DNA of 64,000 bases from positions 10,157,501 to 10,221,500 of the forward strand of contig CM061102.1 of NCBI GenBank assembly GCA_030770545.1, given 5' to 3'. The stretch is from Macropodus opercularis. Taxonomy: Eukaryota; Chordata; Actinopteri; Anabantiformes; Osphronemidae. The first letter of the stretch is position 1; every line of letters starts with the position of its first letter. Both the position numbers and the translations under genes were made by a program. Positions 22,921-37,800 of the stretch are shown here, piece by piece. The notes below the pieces were generated by a model that did not search any database, had not been told where the DNA came from, and worked only from the letters and a program-made list of their open reading frames with translations.

Positions 22921-25699
22921 TGTCAAACATAGCCACTCTTTGTCAGGTGTCTTTACACAGTTATGTATTTTTTGTGTAATTGTACTATGAAATGAAGAAG
23001 TGAAATCACATTGTTCGTGTTATTTCAGCCACTTCAAGTTTATTAGATTGTTTGTCCTGGTTAAATGTTGGTGTCAACATAAAAAAACAGAGAGATTTTT
23101 ACAGCTACCTTTGCAGTCAGAGATAAATACTACTGCATTTTAAATACACATGATTTACCTGGCATTACAAGGAAGGTGCTGCTTGGTTTTTTTCCTTCAT
23201 CTTCTCTCCAGTGTCCTAGTTCACTGCACTGTACAACCTGCATGCTTGGTCAACTTGGACCACTGCTTGTGTGCACCAAGAGAGCATGAAATTGTGTATG
23301 CAGGACAAAAATGCCCTCAGAATTTGTTTGTTTGTCCACACGTATAATCATGTATAAAATCATAATTACTGCACTAATTTAGAACCCTATAAATAATCTA
23401 TGTCCTGAGTCACTTGATTATCTACATTTTGAAAATACAAAGCAGAGCTGATCTTGAATCAACATTTTGATTTTGAAACTCTTTCTATTTACAGTCTGGA
23501 CGTTTTATTGGCTCATTGATAACAATAAATATTGTCAATATCTATACATACATATCTGAACACGTTGCATCTTAGCATCTTTTAAAATGACCTTTTCTGC
23601 TTTATGCATTGATCCAATTTCATTCCCATAATCCTCCTGCGTCTCTGCAGTTTCTAGGTGTGGCAGAAAACCGTGCGTCACAGCTCAACCTTGTTTGTTC
23701 CTTGTCTGACTCACCCCAGCTTTCAGCGTGTTGATGCAGTTAGGCAGTTGGAACTGGTAGGTCAGTTTTATGACTTCATCGCAATTAAAAGACCATCCTA
23801 GTAGTCTGAAACTCTTGAACATTTGCCTTTGGTGCATGTTTACGATCCACTGGGAACACCACAGATGACTCACACAGCTGATGTGCTGGCAAAAAGGAAA
23901 AAAAAAAGGCCAGGCACGCAAGATCCTCGAAAATAAAATCTAAATATTAATCCAAGAGTTCATGTTAAGAGAAATTTGATTTTTGTTTTTATTTAGAAAA
24001 AACACGTACAATCAAAACATTGTGTATAAAAGCTACAGTAGAATGTTATTGTTGTATTTGTCACCAACTAATCTGATGCGAGGCAAGACTAAGACCATCT
24101 ACCACATGAAAATAACCCCAAATGTGAGTCAGTCTTTTAGCTCAACCAGAATCATCTCAAAATGCCTGTTAATGCTACCACTCAGGGGACCCTAGATTCT
24201 GATTTGTCATAAATGCTCACACATACTAAACTTTCTGGCCCCACACCCAAAAAGGGAAAAATAACGTCTGAGGTCTGTGTAGATGTGTTTCAATCACAGC
24301 ACCCGGCGTTAAAATGAGAATCCATGAGTCACCTTTTCTGGTATCTCCTGATTGGACGCTGCCTCAAATGATTTACCAACCAAAAACTGTGCAAGCTAGT
24401 AAAGCAAGTAAACATTATTTGTGCAACAGAACAGGATGCATCAGTGATGATGTAAACTCTCCAAAAAGATCTTAGAGACGAGAGATGACCAGTCAGAAGT
24501 CACAACTGTAAAACTAGGCAGCAAAACTAGAATGAGTGACACCAATTTAACACCCAAATTATATTGTACATCAAACTGATAGTGTGTGTGGCTGATCTAC
24601 TCAAAGCTAAAACCTTAGAGATGGTGAGAAACACAGGTGTAAAAGAAAAAACAACAGATCCATGGTTGTTAGCTCTGTTTGAAGCAAGAAAACCAAAAAA
24701 CGAACACATTTCCAAACTTATTCCGAAATAAAAAGACTGATTTGTGTTTGTGCTGGCACAGGGCAAAAGGTTTTAAATACAAAAATTGCGAGGTTTTTAT
24801 CTCATTTCTTTCATAGATTTATTACTCAGCTGCCATGTGGAGAAGATAAATGTGCAAATATTTCCTTATCCTCATTACCATTAACATATATAGTTTAAAG
24901 TAACCCAAGTATAACACAATGGAAAAATAAATATTCCTATGGAAGTGAGCTGGCCAAGGATCCTTTTTTGCACATGCTGAGTAGAGAAGCTCTCACAGAA
25001 ACAACTAGAATGGATTTGAGTCTTATCCTAGAACAGTACAAATATAAACAGGATACAGTGGCTTTTATACCCACCAAAGAAAAATAAATCATTTTTACAG
25101 AATGTAAAAAACACCAAAAACAAAAGCAGGCAAAACATTTAACATTCACAGACCAAGAATGGTAAGATGGATGTGGTGCTGTAATCTACTGATTAAATTC
25201 ACTGATGTCTCAGTATTGCTGTTCCCCAAACTGAACTGGTCTGAACTGTGTGAGCTCTGATAACTAAGGCATGTGGTTTGGAAGAAAGTACAAAAAAGCT
25301 GAGCGTCTCACGGTGGTGCTGAGTGACCACGTACATCAGAGTTTTACATGAAATAGAATAAAAAACAAAATCACAAAAAGAAAAGTGAGCACCGGTTTTT
25401 GGCTTTCCTGCATCCTTCTTTGGTGACAAGGAGTGAGGAGTTTTTGGGAAGGATGGAAACGAGCAGATAGTGTTTTCGTACTGGAAAGGAGACGCACACT
25501 GGACGAGGAAGAGAAGATCAGTGCAGAATCCTAAAGGTTCTCCAGTGAGTATTAAGGCCGAGGTGAGTTAGTCCAGCTGGGGAGGATCCACGTTGAACAG
25601 TAGCTGTCGACCAGGCATGAAACTCCTTGGCAACACTTTTTGAGCACCAGCTATCGGTGTGACAGTCACAAGTAGTCTCAAATAACTAGATCATTTATA

Positions 25700-25740
25700 T
25701 AGTTATATATATATATATATATTATATATACACATATATA
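25700..25740. repeat. TA dinucleotide microsatellite
   Basis: An interrupted run of TA units lies just downstream of the brwd3 stop codon on its strand. It is simple sequence with no other signal. Confidence 0.85.
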
Positions 25741-25805
25741 AAAAGAAAGAAAAAAAAATCCCTGAAGATCTCATGTTTAACAGTTTTATTGAGGTTTTCA
25801 AAGTG

Positions 25806-28800
25806 TCAGTGAGTCCAACCCATGAGGTGGCTGACACGGGCCTTCTCAGTCATACGGCGTACCCGTCCTGAGCGGGACATGCCCAGGTTGAGGGGGTCGT
25901 CCTTCGACCCATGGCCATCATCCTCTGACTCGTCCCTATACAGAACTGTCCTGCGGCCCTGGTTCCGTGTGTTGACGCGTCTAGACTTGCACTGGCTGCG
26001 TCTCAGACTGCTCACTGCTGCCACTGCAGTCCCACTCTGCACCTCGTCAGAATTGTCCTCGTCCTCCTCCTCGGGCTCCTCCTCTTCCTCGGGCTCCTCC
26101 TCCTCCTCTGGCTCCTCCTCCTCATCATCCACCTGTTGGTGCACCTCTTCCTCCTCCTCCTCATCTTCCTCCTCCTCCTCCTCATCTTCATTGTCGTCAT
26201 CATCATCCCCCTCTTCATCTTCCTCCACCTTTACTGGTAGCTGCAGTCGAGCTCTTTTAGGTCTCTGTGACATGTCCTCTTCTGCTTTGTGCCTCCTTTT
26301 CCCTGAGGCCGCCATCTTGCCCTTACTTGAGAGGTGTACTGACAGGCAGGGGGCTTTACTGTAATCGTGATCACCCCCTTCCACGTATTTCTCCACATCA
26401 GAGTCTGAGCTGTCAGATGATGATGATGAGGATGAGGAAGAGGAAGACGATGAGGTGGAAGATGACTCCGAGGATGAACTATTGGATCCTGATGCTTCCC
26501 CGTCATCGTCTGACTGCAAGGCTTCTCGTCTGGGGTGCTGCCTGGAGCTGGTACCTAGGTCACGCTGGTGACCTAAAGCAACACAAGAGGAAGGTTGGTG
26601 ATTTACGCATCGCAGCTGCTAGCATGTGTGCTGTTTACTAGTGAACCAATATAGTCCAGTGTGCTAGAATATAAAAATTACAGTTAAAATGTTGTTGTTT
26701 GATGTTTTGTTTCTGATACCTGCTTTCTTCACTGGAGTAGTTTGGCTGCGGGTCATCCGATGAGATGCTTGGTTCTCACTCTCGCTGCTTATCCCTGAAC
26801 TTGGGGAAGAAGGATGGATGTCTTCTTCATCCGCTACACTGCTGCTTTGTTGATCTAAAGCAAATACTAATCATCAGTGACTACATTAAGACCTGGATGT
26901 CTGAAAACACGGCTTTACACAAGTCAGATGTAGGATTATGTCTTTTTTCTTTCCATATTTAATGTCAATAACCTTTGGGGAAATTGTACTTGTACAAAAT
27001 ATTATCTCTGCATTCACACTTGCTTGTGAGGAAATATGCCACAGCAAAAAGTGGTAGTAGTTCTCCACTAAGGGTTTATGGACTTAATAGTGTCCATGTG
27101 TCCAGAATCAGTTAAAGTTTATAGGTTATTTAGCACATTCAATGAAAACATGGTGTGTTGTATAACTGTTTACAAAACAACAACATTACTGGATAACGAC
27201 TACATAAATGACGTAGCGGCTTGGGGGAAATAACAAATTACAGTAGTTATTAATACAACAGCTTCCATCTAAAATGACAGAATGATGCAGCCATACCCTG
27301 ATATGGTCTCTGAGAGGGATTCTTTGTTGAGGTCTGGGACTTTGTTGGCTTTGAAACCTTCCCTGACTTGTGCTTCCCTTTAGGGCTGGGCAAAAGGCAA
27401 CATTTTAGAAAAATAAACACTGAATGAAACAAACATACCAAGGTGTCTAGAATGACCATCACAATTTAAGAACAGGACTAGAGCTAATTTCTAAAACGAA
27501 ATTAACCACAAAACCCCCCCTAAGATTTCTAATGCAGTATATTTAAGCTACAGACACTGACTGAACTAAAAAAACGATAATTTAATGTCAGTGTGGAGTG
27601 ATGGCTTTATTAAAGACGCTCAGTACCTGGGGGGTGGATTGTTAGGTGGGGAGCTGCCTCCGTTGTGCAGTCTGTTCCTGTAGCTGAGTCTCTGACGAGT
27701 CCGTCGTTCATTCTGAATAGCAGACTTGAAGTCGGAGATGATGGCGATGATGTGTTTTTCAAAGAAGGCTGACAAGCTGAGGGTCATAGTGTAGATCTAG
27801 GCATAAAACAATAGCAGCGACATCTTATTAACAATACAACTACACTTCTCATTCGACACTAAACAATCTTAAATCCCAGGATCAGAACTTCACCTGTGAT
27901 TTCTTGTTGGGTGTGTATGCTTTGGAGTTGCTGAAAATGAGACGCATATCTTTTGCAAACTCCACTGGGCTTTCATAGTTTCCTGCTACAAGCGTCTCTG
28001 ACACTGTACCCAGATCCATGGGTGTGTCAATAATGTCCCGATAATCCTAAAAAAACCCATTGTAGAATAGAATTATTACTGCACACATTGTTTTTTAATT
28101 TGAATACTATCTCAGTAGTTTTAAAGTGTCAGGTAATGTCTTTATAGTCTTTACCGGATACTCAAACAGATCCACAGGCTGTCGGAATGGTTCTGAATCT
28201 GGGGAGGCGATCATTCGACACAGCAGCTCTCTGCATTGACCTCGCCATGCTTTCACGTCCAAAACCACACCACGCTTCAGGCTGGCTCCCTGACAAGGAG
28301 CAGATTAAATTACCTTATAGGAGAATTTGTGCAGATGATTTTTTTTCCTGTTGTGGTACAATGCTGTTCCTCCTTACCCTATTCCCTGTAGAGGTTCCTG
28401 GAGTGTCAGAATCTACATCTAACTCAGCCTGCAGGGGAACGAATACATGCAGTAGCTTTTATGACCTGCTAAAACAATGATCTAAAAAAGAGCAGTCGCC
28501 ATAAACACATAAAACACTTTAAAACAAATTCTCTCACCTCAGCTTCTTCTTCACTGCTGATTTCAGACTTCAGTCTGCGATACAGATCCAATATGTCTGT
28601 GCAGCTTTGGTCCCTAACAAAGACAAAAGCCCAAGGAATCAGACATAAGTAAGAGCATTCATCACTGGTTCACATACGTATGAATGAGATGGCTATAATG
28701 TGCGGCGCTCTGTGAAGTCTTACCCGATGTAGTGCAGGAGAACGTCAGTCACCACCTTGGCAGATGCTACAATAGGGCTCTGGGGTTCATTAAAAGTGCG

Positions 28801-31800
28801 GGCATTGTGTTCGATGTAGCGCACCTCCCACATTAAAGCAGAGATTCGCCTGCAGATAAGGAAAAAGAAACGAGAAATACTTGAAATTCAATACATTAAA
28901 ACAAGGATTCTGGACTATTTCTAAAGAGAAAAGCCTGGTCATGCCCCCTGCGTTACCTGTAAAAGCGGTTTTCCAGTCGTTTGCGGATTGTGGTGAGGTC
29001 AGTGGGGTAAGCTACCGCAGTGCAGTACAGAGGGTAGGCACGCAGATCTACTGGTACTGCAAACGCCTTGGCTACATCTGTGGACAAACAGCATGGAGAT
29101 CAATAATCGCAAACAGTCACAGACCAAACAGTTGTCATCCGTTCCGGTGGCCTACCTAGAGTAAGAAGCTGATCAATCCCATGGATGACTCTCTCACAGT
29201 CTTCATCTCGTGTGTGAGCCCCCCACTCTCCTTCCTGAGGCTCGTAAAGCAGAGCTTTTAGTTCTTCCTCAGCCACCTCCACCCCATCACCAACACGCTC
29301 TGGCAACGCAGCTGATAGTGTTGGAAAAATGTGTCAACAACAGTAATTAGGTGATTGAAAGAACACTTAGAACAAAGTAATGTGCCACACAATCCTGATA
29401 AAATACTTGGTGTCTAGAAAAAAAACTGCACACTGCAAGGTAATAACATCCACCATTAAGTTCTAAATATACATTGAGTAAAAATGAACAACAGAGACAG
29501 GTTGTTGAATGCAAAATCCAAAAGTCTACTTGACTGTACAATTATGTCAAAAAGAACCACAGTCACTTAAAAAGACACAGCAGGTGGTTTCAAATACCAG
29601 GGTATGGTCTAAAGACTTTCAACTGAACATACAGTGAGTGGCTGTAATTACGCCCATACTGAACACACAAGCTTCTAAATGTTAAAAATAATAAGCCCCT
29701 TTGTCTGGAAAGCATGTTGCCATTTTTATAAAAAAAAAAAAAGAAAAAAGCAGAATTTGTTTCTTGGTTTAGGGACGCGTTTTGAAACAAATCCAAATTT
29801 TTGAAATGAAGACAAAATACCTACAGTAAACTGAACCAAACAACAAAAGAAGCGTGAAGAATTCTCTTTAATAGAACTGTAATCGCTCTATACCAACAGA
29901 GTTGCGTATCTCTGATGTATATGTTAATTTCAAAGCAGTTATAAAATATACAGTCCTGATCCAGAACCAGTTGCTTCCCTCATAATTATATCACTGTCTG
30001 TAAGCACACAAACCTAAATTGGATATTAAATAATCCTATAAAACAAACACAAAAGATGTATTGGCAGGTGTTATTGTTACGTTAGTAGCACTGACCTTCA
30101 TCGGGAATAGGTTCCATATCCCATGGACTCATCTTCTCCCGTTCACCATTATCCCACCTCAAGAAAAAAAAAACCTGCATGTGAGTTTGCATAATCATCT
30201 GACTTCTTTTTAATTAAAAGTGACCTCAGATCAGCAGTGAATCACGTCATATTAATGATGTTATGCTGGCACAGATTGCTCCTCCAGCCATCACAAATAC
30301 TGCAAGACACAGACATACTTCACTGCATAGCACTGAAACAGGCTGTCTGGATATTCTGGCTGCAGAGGCTCTTGGTCTTCTACAGAACCGAACCACCAGG
30401 CATCGTCAATGATGCTGCGGAACCTCATACCTGAAGACAGGAAAGGATGAAAGGACCAAATGTAAAGGACCATATAAAGCCCAACAGTAGTAAACATCAA
30501 ACCATAGCTGTGAATTGACTAACCTGGCTGCCAGTTGTGCTCTTTAGCCTCATTGTAAAACTGCTGCAGTACCAGAAAATCGATGACATCCGGCATGTCA
30601 TGGTACCTTTGGATCAACAGAATGGAACGTTACATTAACGACATTTCAGTTGTGTATTCTTGTGCTGAATGCAAACACTTACTTTAAAGAGAAAGACTCA
30701 TTGGTCATCTTGCCTGAGACTGGATCCAGGAAAGCCAGTTTTAGGCAGCAGAGGGTTGGAGGTCCAACCTCATACTTAATTCCAACCACCTTGACAGATT
30801 CTTGGTCCTTAAGATCAGAGAAATCAAATTTAAAAAGGGCAATATTCATGTTAAATGAAATTCTAAAATAATAATTAGGCAAAGCCAGTTGAGGGGAAGT
30901 GGTGACGGTTGTTCCACTTGCTTGATATATATTGGAATTATATTTGTGATACCCCCTAAATTTCTTTTCAGCATGCGTATTGGCTGTAAGTTGTTGGGGT
31001 TGTTTTTCAAGAAATGCCAGTGATGTGAGGGGAACTGGAAAGACTTACCGGAGGGCACTTGGCAAACAGCAGTGGAAAGCAAACATGTTGGCTGTTCTCA
31101 GACTCTCAGCATGCTGAGCATATACACAACACTGACTTTTAAACAGAGCAGTGGCTCACCCTGAGGTTGAGTCTGTTCCACGGTTGTTTCTGAGGGTTGA
31201 TGCTATAGGCCTTGGCTCTGCGGACTGCCCGGACGTAGGCCTGATGTCCCTGTTTGAAGTATATAAGCTGAAAGAGAGCAAGAGCGTTGTGATTATAATA
31301 CATTGTCTATTACAATGTGTAATATATTTATCTGTTTGAGCTATGTTTCTGTTATGAGTAACACTCATGTACCTCATCTCCCATTTGTGGAACAAAAGGA
31401 GAGCGACGTGGGATAGTGTCCATTATCCACGATGGTGGCAACCACTCCTCTGCATCAAGTCCAGCCAAAGAGGATGTGGGTTTCTGAGGATACACAATTT
31501 ATGACGGTGTGTCATTTTTTCTGTATAGTAGTACAATGAAGCAGTGTTAAAAACTGGACCACATACAGCTGCAGGTCATATTAACCTACCTGTTTGACCT
31601 CTTTGGGCTTTTTCCTTTTCTCACTTTCTCTCTTCTTGGCCTCATTTCCTTTGTCTTCACCCTCTTCATCCTCAGAGCTGCTGTAACCTTGGGCCTGTAC
31701 AGGCCTCCGGGTTGGTCGCTTCGGTGGCTGAAGGTTAATCCCAGCGTCAGCTGTCCAATCAGAATATTCACTGGAGGAGTCACTGAAAATTAAAAACAGT

Positions 31801-34800
31801 GTGTGGTATTGTTAGTTGGGTCATTATACATTGACTATGTCTTAAAAACATTATTCATTCAAAGGTATTTACCTGGAGCTGCTTTCACTCTGCCACTTGG
31901 CTTCATCATCAGAAGAAGCCTCACTTTGCTCCACCTGCTCTGCTGCCTGTCAAAAGACAACTTTATTATTCTAAATGAAAAAAAGTACTGACAATGTTGC
32001 AGTAATGTGCAATTGAGACAACTAACAAACAAAAAAAGATACATAACAAACATACGTGTCCATCACTGTCTGAGTCGATCTGACTGTCAGAGTTATGCCG
32101 GTTGCTCAGATTTTGACTCCTGCTCCCAGGACGACGAACTTGAGCTGAGCGGGTCTGATAGGTGTGACGCTGTTGCTTCTTCTTGGTTGGCCGCAGGGAA
32201 CGAAGGCGTGAAGTCAGGGGATCGCTCTACAGAGAGTGCAAGAAAGGTGGAAAGTGAGGAGGGCCGCAAATTCATACAGGCAATATTTCTAACAACTGTG
32301 AAGTCAGAAATAAAGCACCTTGGTTATGCAGGTCACTGGTTTCTTCCTCCTTTCAGCATTGTATAGCGAACATTCCATATCACCTTTGGCTTGTCTGCAC
32401 TCCTCCAAAACTCTAAAAAAATATACACACACACACAGAAAATTCTTGTCACACATAAAAACAAAAACCTGCCCCCACAACGTTCTGGTGAAATTCTCCA
32501 TCTGCCTCACCTGAATATCCCTTGCGGCACTTCATTGACTACCACTCTGCGACTCCAGGCCAGCAGGTCCCTCTCTGTGGCCACTTGGCTACGCAGAGCA
32601 TTATGCTGCATCTGCCACACCCCGTCCACTTGTCCACTTCTTCGAGGTCCACCAGCCGGAGAGGAGTCCATCACATCTCCTGTATCGCCAGAAAAAGATT
32701 TTTCTTTGTGTGTTATGTCTCTTTTTCTCCTTAATTATGAAGAATATGTAGAATAAAACATACCATCAGCTTCTTCATTTTGCTGCTCTGCATTCTGACG
32801 CTCATCCTGCTCATTTTGGAGCTGTCTGATAAGATTGTCCAACAGGCTTTCTCCATTTTCTGCTGTTTGCTGGCCAAGCACCTGCTCAACCAACTCTCCA
32901 TCACCTAGTAAACAAAGAAGCGAAAAGAAAGAAGTTTCAGTTTTGTGGTGGCAGTTTTTAAGCCACAACAATGAAGGTAATGACAGACTTACTGTTAGCC
33001 ATATATCCTAGCTGAGGTATTAGCTGATCCTCCTTGCAGTTCTCTCTTCCTGGCACCAGTCGCTGGTAATGAGAAGGATGAGGGTTCCCGTCAACATCCA
33101 CCAGGAAAGGTGGAGGCATTAGATGTGGGGCCTGCTGCGTTTGCTCATCTAGAACGTAGTTATTAGCATCACGAATAAGAGGTCGGTAGTCCGTATGGAA
33201 GAACATCTGGTCAGGGATCTATTGGGTATCAAGAGAAAAGAGAGTTGAAAATAAAAATCAGCATATGCCTAAACTGTATTTGTTCTGAATATTTATCTTT
33301 TAAACACTTGTTAAAATCATTGTGTGTGAATAATTAAAGTACAAATGTTGCATCAAGTAGTTGTCCTGTTACCTTCTCATACGCTCTGCTGCAGCCAAAG
33401 CCAAAGATGAGCAAGTGGCCGTGTGAGTCAGTGCAAGCAAAATGCTGCCCATCAGCTGAAAACTTACAGTCAAATATAGCACCGTGGCCTTGCCCTTCAA
33501 TCTGGAAATAAATATTTTAACACAAACTCAGTTATCATGGAAATAAAGCCACAAGGATCATCATTCTCAATGTTGATCAATTACCATGTTAAAGAAATTT
33601 CGGATCTTGGCTCCTCTGGCCAGGTCCCAGATGTAAATGTTGCCATCGTGGCCGGCAGAGAGCATGATGCGTGAGTCAAATGGGTGAGCCTCCAGCACAA
33701 ACACTTCGTCATCATGACCCTTGTATAAGAAGAGCACAAGCACAGAAGTTAGTTGGTTCATTTTATAATTATTCCTAATCCAAAAAAAAAAACAAAAAAA
33801 CCTCTTAGTCACTCACAGATAAAACATGCAGTAGCTGTCCGGTGGTTGTGTTCCACACTTTGAGCAGGCAGTTTGACACTGCTGTGATGACTGTGCTATC
33901 TGTACGGTCCCAGGCCACCATGGTCACCACCAGCTTGGTTTTATCATCCCCATTGGCGACAGCACTACTACAGAAAATATATCTTGTGTGACAAACTGAG
34001 CAGTTTACAAAAACTGAACATGACTCTGTAACACTGTTGGCTTTCTTACCCCGGTAGCCTGGCAGTCATGTCTAAAGTGACACCCTTCCACTCTTGCTGC
34101 TGATAATGCCAAATTCTGGCTGTGCCGTCACGACTGCCACTCACAAACCTTAGGCTGGATACACATTCACATTTAATAATCTAAACCACTCCAAAAGCAG
34201 TTTGACCTCATCTCAGAGCTCAGCAATCCCACTCACCTGTCGCTGTTATTGCTGAACTGGACAACTACAACTTTATCCTAAAACAGATAAAGCACATGTT
34301 AAAGTAAACTTAAAAGCAATTTGTTTAAATTGAGTTTACAGGAGTTTAATGGTAGAAAAAGATTATGCAGTGGCTGTTTTTTTCTTGCTTACAGTGTGAG
34401 CATCCAACTCAGAGACCTTCATTGGAGTTTCAGCACCAAGGTAGTAAACCCTGATCATATGATCAGTGCCACCAGTAGCCATAAACATTCCTCCTATTAA
34501 CAGAGAACAAAGAATAACATGGGAGGAATAAGAATTAGTGTAATATCCATGTACTTCTTTCCCCAAACACATGTCACAAGCAGTTTCATTTGGTAAGGTA
34601 ATCAATGCATCACATACACATCAATACAGAAAATTCAGGTTCTTTTGCTCCGGAGAGGTAAAATTCACAGGAGTTGACTAAGACTACAAGATGGTACTAG
34701 GAACAACACACTTACCACTACTGAAGGAAGAAGTAGAGACTTGTACTCCTGGACGTGACCTCTCAACAAACTTAACTGGTTGATCACTAAGCAATGAAGA

Positions 34801-37800
34801 GAAACATAAATTATTCACTTTTGTGTAAAAAGAGCAACAAGTTAGTGAAGAGTTAAAAATGCTCTAACAGAAGGTTTCAAACGCTTACTTAAATTTCATG
34901 CTGACTGAATGCCACTTCCAGAAACACACCATGCCATCTGCACCAGTAGAGGCCAGGTAACGCGTTGTTCCTTTGACAGCAGGACAAAACTAAATGGAGT
35001 GAAAGTCGATTAGTCACAGGAAAGGGCTCTAGGGTTTCATCACTGCTATAGATTAACATAAAACCTAAGGCCATTATGTGAAAACATTTGGCTTTACTTT
35101 AACATGACATGGGTAATTTCTAATACAAATACTTTAAAAGCCTTACCTGTATAGATGTGATGGAGGCAGCATGTGCCTGCAAAATAGTAATTGGTGCACA
35201 AGTTCGTAGGCACCACACTCGTATGACTTTGTCACAGCTTGCTGACACAATAAGAGTATTCTCGTAATTGACAGCCATGTCACAGATCTCTGCAGAGTGG
35301 CCACGCAGTGTTGTCAGGAGTCGCCCATCATCTGTTGCCCAGATTTTTACCAGGCAGTCATCAGAACCCTAAAACCAGAAGACATTGTCAACAGACATAG
35401 AAACATAGATTCACAATTTGTTGACCTGCTAGACACATTTTTTGTTATGTTTGTTATTTGCATACCAACTTTCATGAAAAAAAGTCTGATTTTGAAACTT
35501 CTAAAATCTTTCCTTGAATGTGAGTCAATACAGTGAGATCACATCTATTAAGGTAAATTTGTCACAGCTGTGCTGTCACTGGTAATCACTGGTTGCATTC
35601 ACTCACCGTAAATATCCGACGACCAGTACGGTCAAAGGCCACACAGTAAACTGAAGAAAGGTGGCCAAGGATACGTTTGTGTATTTTCATATGTTGGTAG
35701 GAGGAAGACGGCAGTGCCTGGTCAAAACGAGCTGTACCTGTGGCCTGGCGAGCTCCCATGATGGAGACTTGATGGAGACAGAACCACACAAGTGATTGAC
35801 AGAAGTGAAAGCCTTTGGGCTCTGAAACTCTGGGTCATTTCAATGTGTATATGTTTAGTAACACTTTTACACACCAACATTGGGGGCATTTCTATTGCTG
35901 ACTGGTGGTTCTGGTGGACGTCCTCGGTGGAGAGCAGCAACAGCTGAGCCAGTGTATACATGACTGCAACCTAATTTAAACAGGTAGTGGTTTGAAAAAT
36001 ACTATTGATTGACTCTGAACACAAAAAATATATATATAAAAAAAAATAATACAAGTATGCATACAGTATATAAGTATATACATGAATATCTAAATATAAA
36101 AGTATACAAAATAGAAAAGTACTATTAACATGAGCACCAATAGTACATATAAACCATACAAAGGATTTTGGTATAAGCGCACAAAAAAACATTTGCTCAC
36201 TTTTGTTGGCGCGAAGCAAAGACTGTCTTCCCAGACCCAGAAGTGTTTGGACTCCAGGAACACTAGGTGGGATCTCCTTTTCTATGAGCGGGCCTATCCT
36301 CTGACAAACACGGAGCAGATAATCTGCAGGAATGTGTTGGTTCAAAATCACCTACAGAGACAGCATTTAGAAATTAATACAGCGTTTTATATCAGACACG
36401 TAAATATCACTTTAGCTATGTTGTCAAAAATATATAGAACAAACATAAAGCGCTTAAAGTCCAGCTTTAATTGCACAATAAAGTAATGACTAGAGAGAGT
36501 ACCACAACAAATAAAACTGACCTAAGTGATTTCTAGGTGAATAAAAAAAATCGACAATGACAGCATTTTCTAGTTGAACACATACAGTACATTATTAGAT
36601 ACATAAGATTATGTAGAAATGTGTCTTGCATATTATTCTTTTAAATCTATCTGAAATTTTTGAACAATCAATATGATTGTTTCATTTATTCTTTGCAAAT
36701 ATCCTATATTGTTTGATAGATAAACATATATACATATACAAGCTTTTCTTGTAGATACTTAATTAATCGCAGGTGTGATTTTGTATGATTTCATTTTAGA
36801 AAAACAATCGAGAGAACGGAAGGGAGAGGGAAATAAAAAGGGACGTGCAAGGTAGCTCGCAGCCAATTACAATAGCGTCCAACTATTCTTCCGGTTCGCT
36901 CGAACGACAACTGTAATGTCATTGGCCCCAACAGAATACTGACAGCTCGGTGGATGCAATTCAACCTATCACGACTCATCGCAACCTCTCGTCTCCGCCC
37001 ACCAGACCACACAATGGCAAACCCAGTATGTGGTAATTTCTCAGCAGGCCCGCACTAATATTAATGTTTAATTGTCTTCTAATAATCGTAAACACATTTT
37101 AATGGTGACTGTTCTTTGTAGGTAATTAAACCACACATATAGGCAACCGCGGATACACAACTGTCGGTAGCAATTTAAGGTACATGGTTTATCCGATAAA
37201 AAAGTTTATTGTGACAATCCACACTCACCCAGTCTTGGAAGGTGCGTTTGTACGTCTCCCCGTCCCAACTCCATCGTTGAGGGACCAACTAAAGTTAAAA
37301 CGCAAGCTATTAGAGATGCTTCATAGCAGCCAGCTTCGTTGCGGTTGGGTAACACGCTCCTTTATTTTAACAACGGACAAATTTGCTGACAAGTTTGCCA
37401 AAAATAGCCCAGACGGGCAGGGATACGGAAATAACACGGGAATAAAAACAGAAAGGCAGCGCTAAACCTACCTCATACTCCTCCAGCTCCTCAATCAGGA
37501 TCTAACAACAGACAGACAAGGTTAGCATTAGCTTCTAGCAGCAGCGGTTTGTTTGGACGAATTTAAACCGGTATGCGTTAAATATCTTGCTTGTAGCGGA
37601 ACGTTACCTGTGCTGCCTTTTTGCAAGGCCCAGACTGTAGAAATCTGGCAATGAGGAAATACAGTTCTGTAAAGGAAGAGTGTATTAGCTTGGTACCAAC
37701 TACTGTTGCTTTCGAGACGAGCTAGCATTAGCATCGGGTTGCACTCGTTATTTAGCTCGCTAGCTGAGACACAACTGCAAACTGCGTAAATGCAAACCGC

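Larger units (their letters stand above)
21503..25805. other. Tail-to-tail 3' UTRs of tent5d-like and brwd3
   Basis: The left portion is tent5d-like 3' UTR. The right portion, up to the brwd3 stop, is brwd3 3' UTR or intergenic. A minus-strand AATAAA at 25785-25790 lies only about 15 bases past the brwd3 stop, so a longer UTR using a further signal, such as 23514-23519, is possible. A TA microsatellite sits at about 25700-25740. No coding exon is recognised, and the scattered short frames are chance. Confidence 0.55.

Noticed and set aside
25822..26364. Plus-strand 180-codon frame rich in serine
   Set aside because: It is antisense to the acidic tract of brwd3; triplet repeats keep several frames open.
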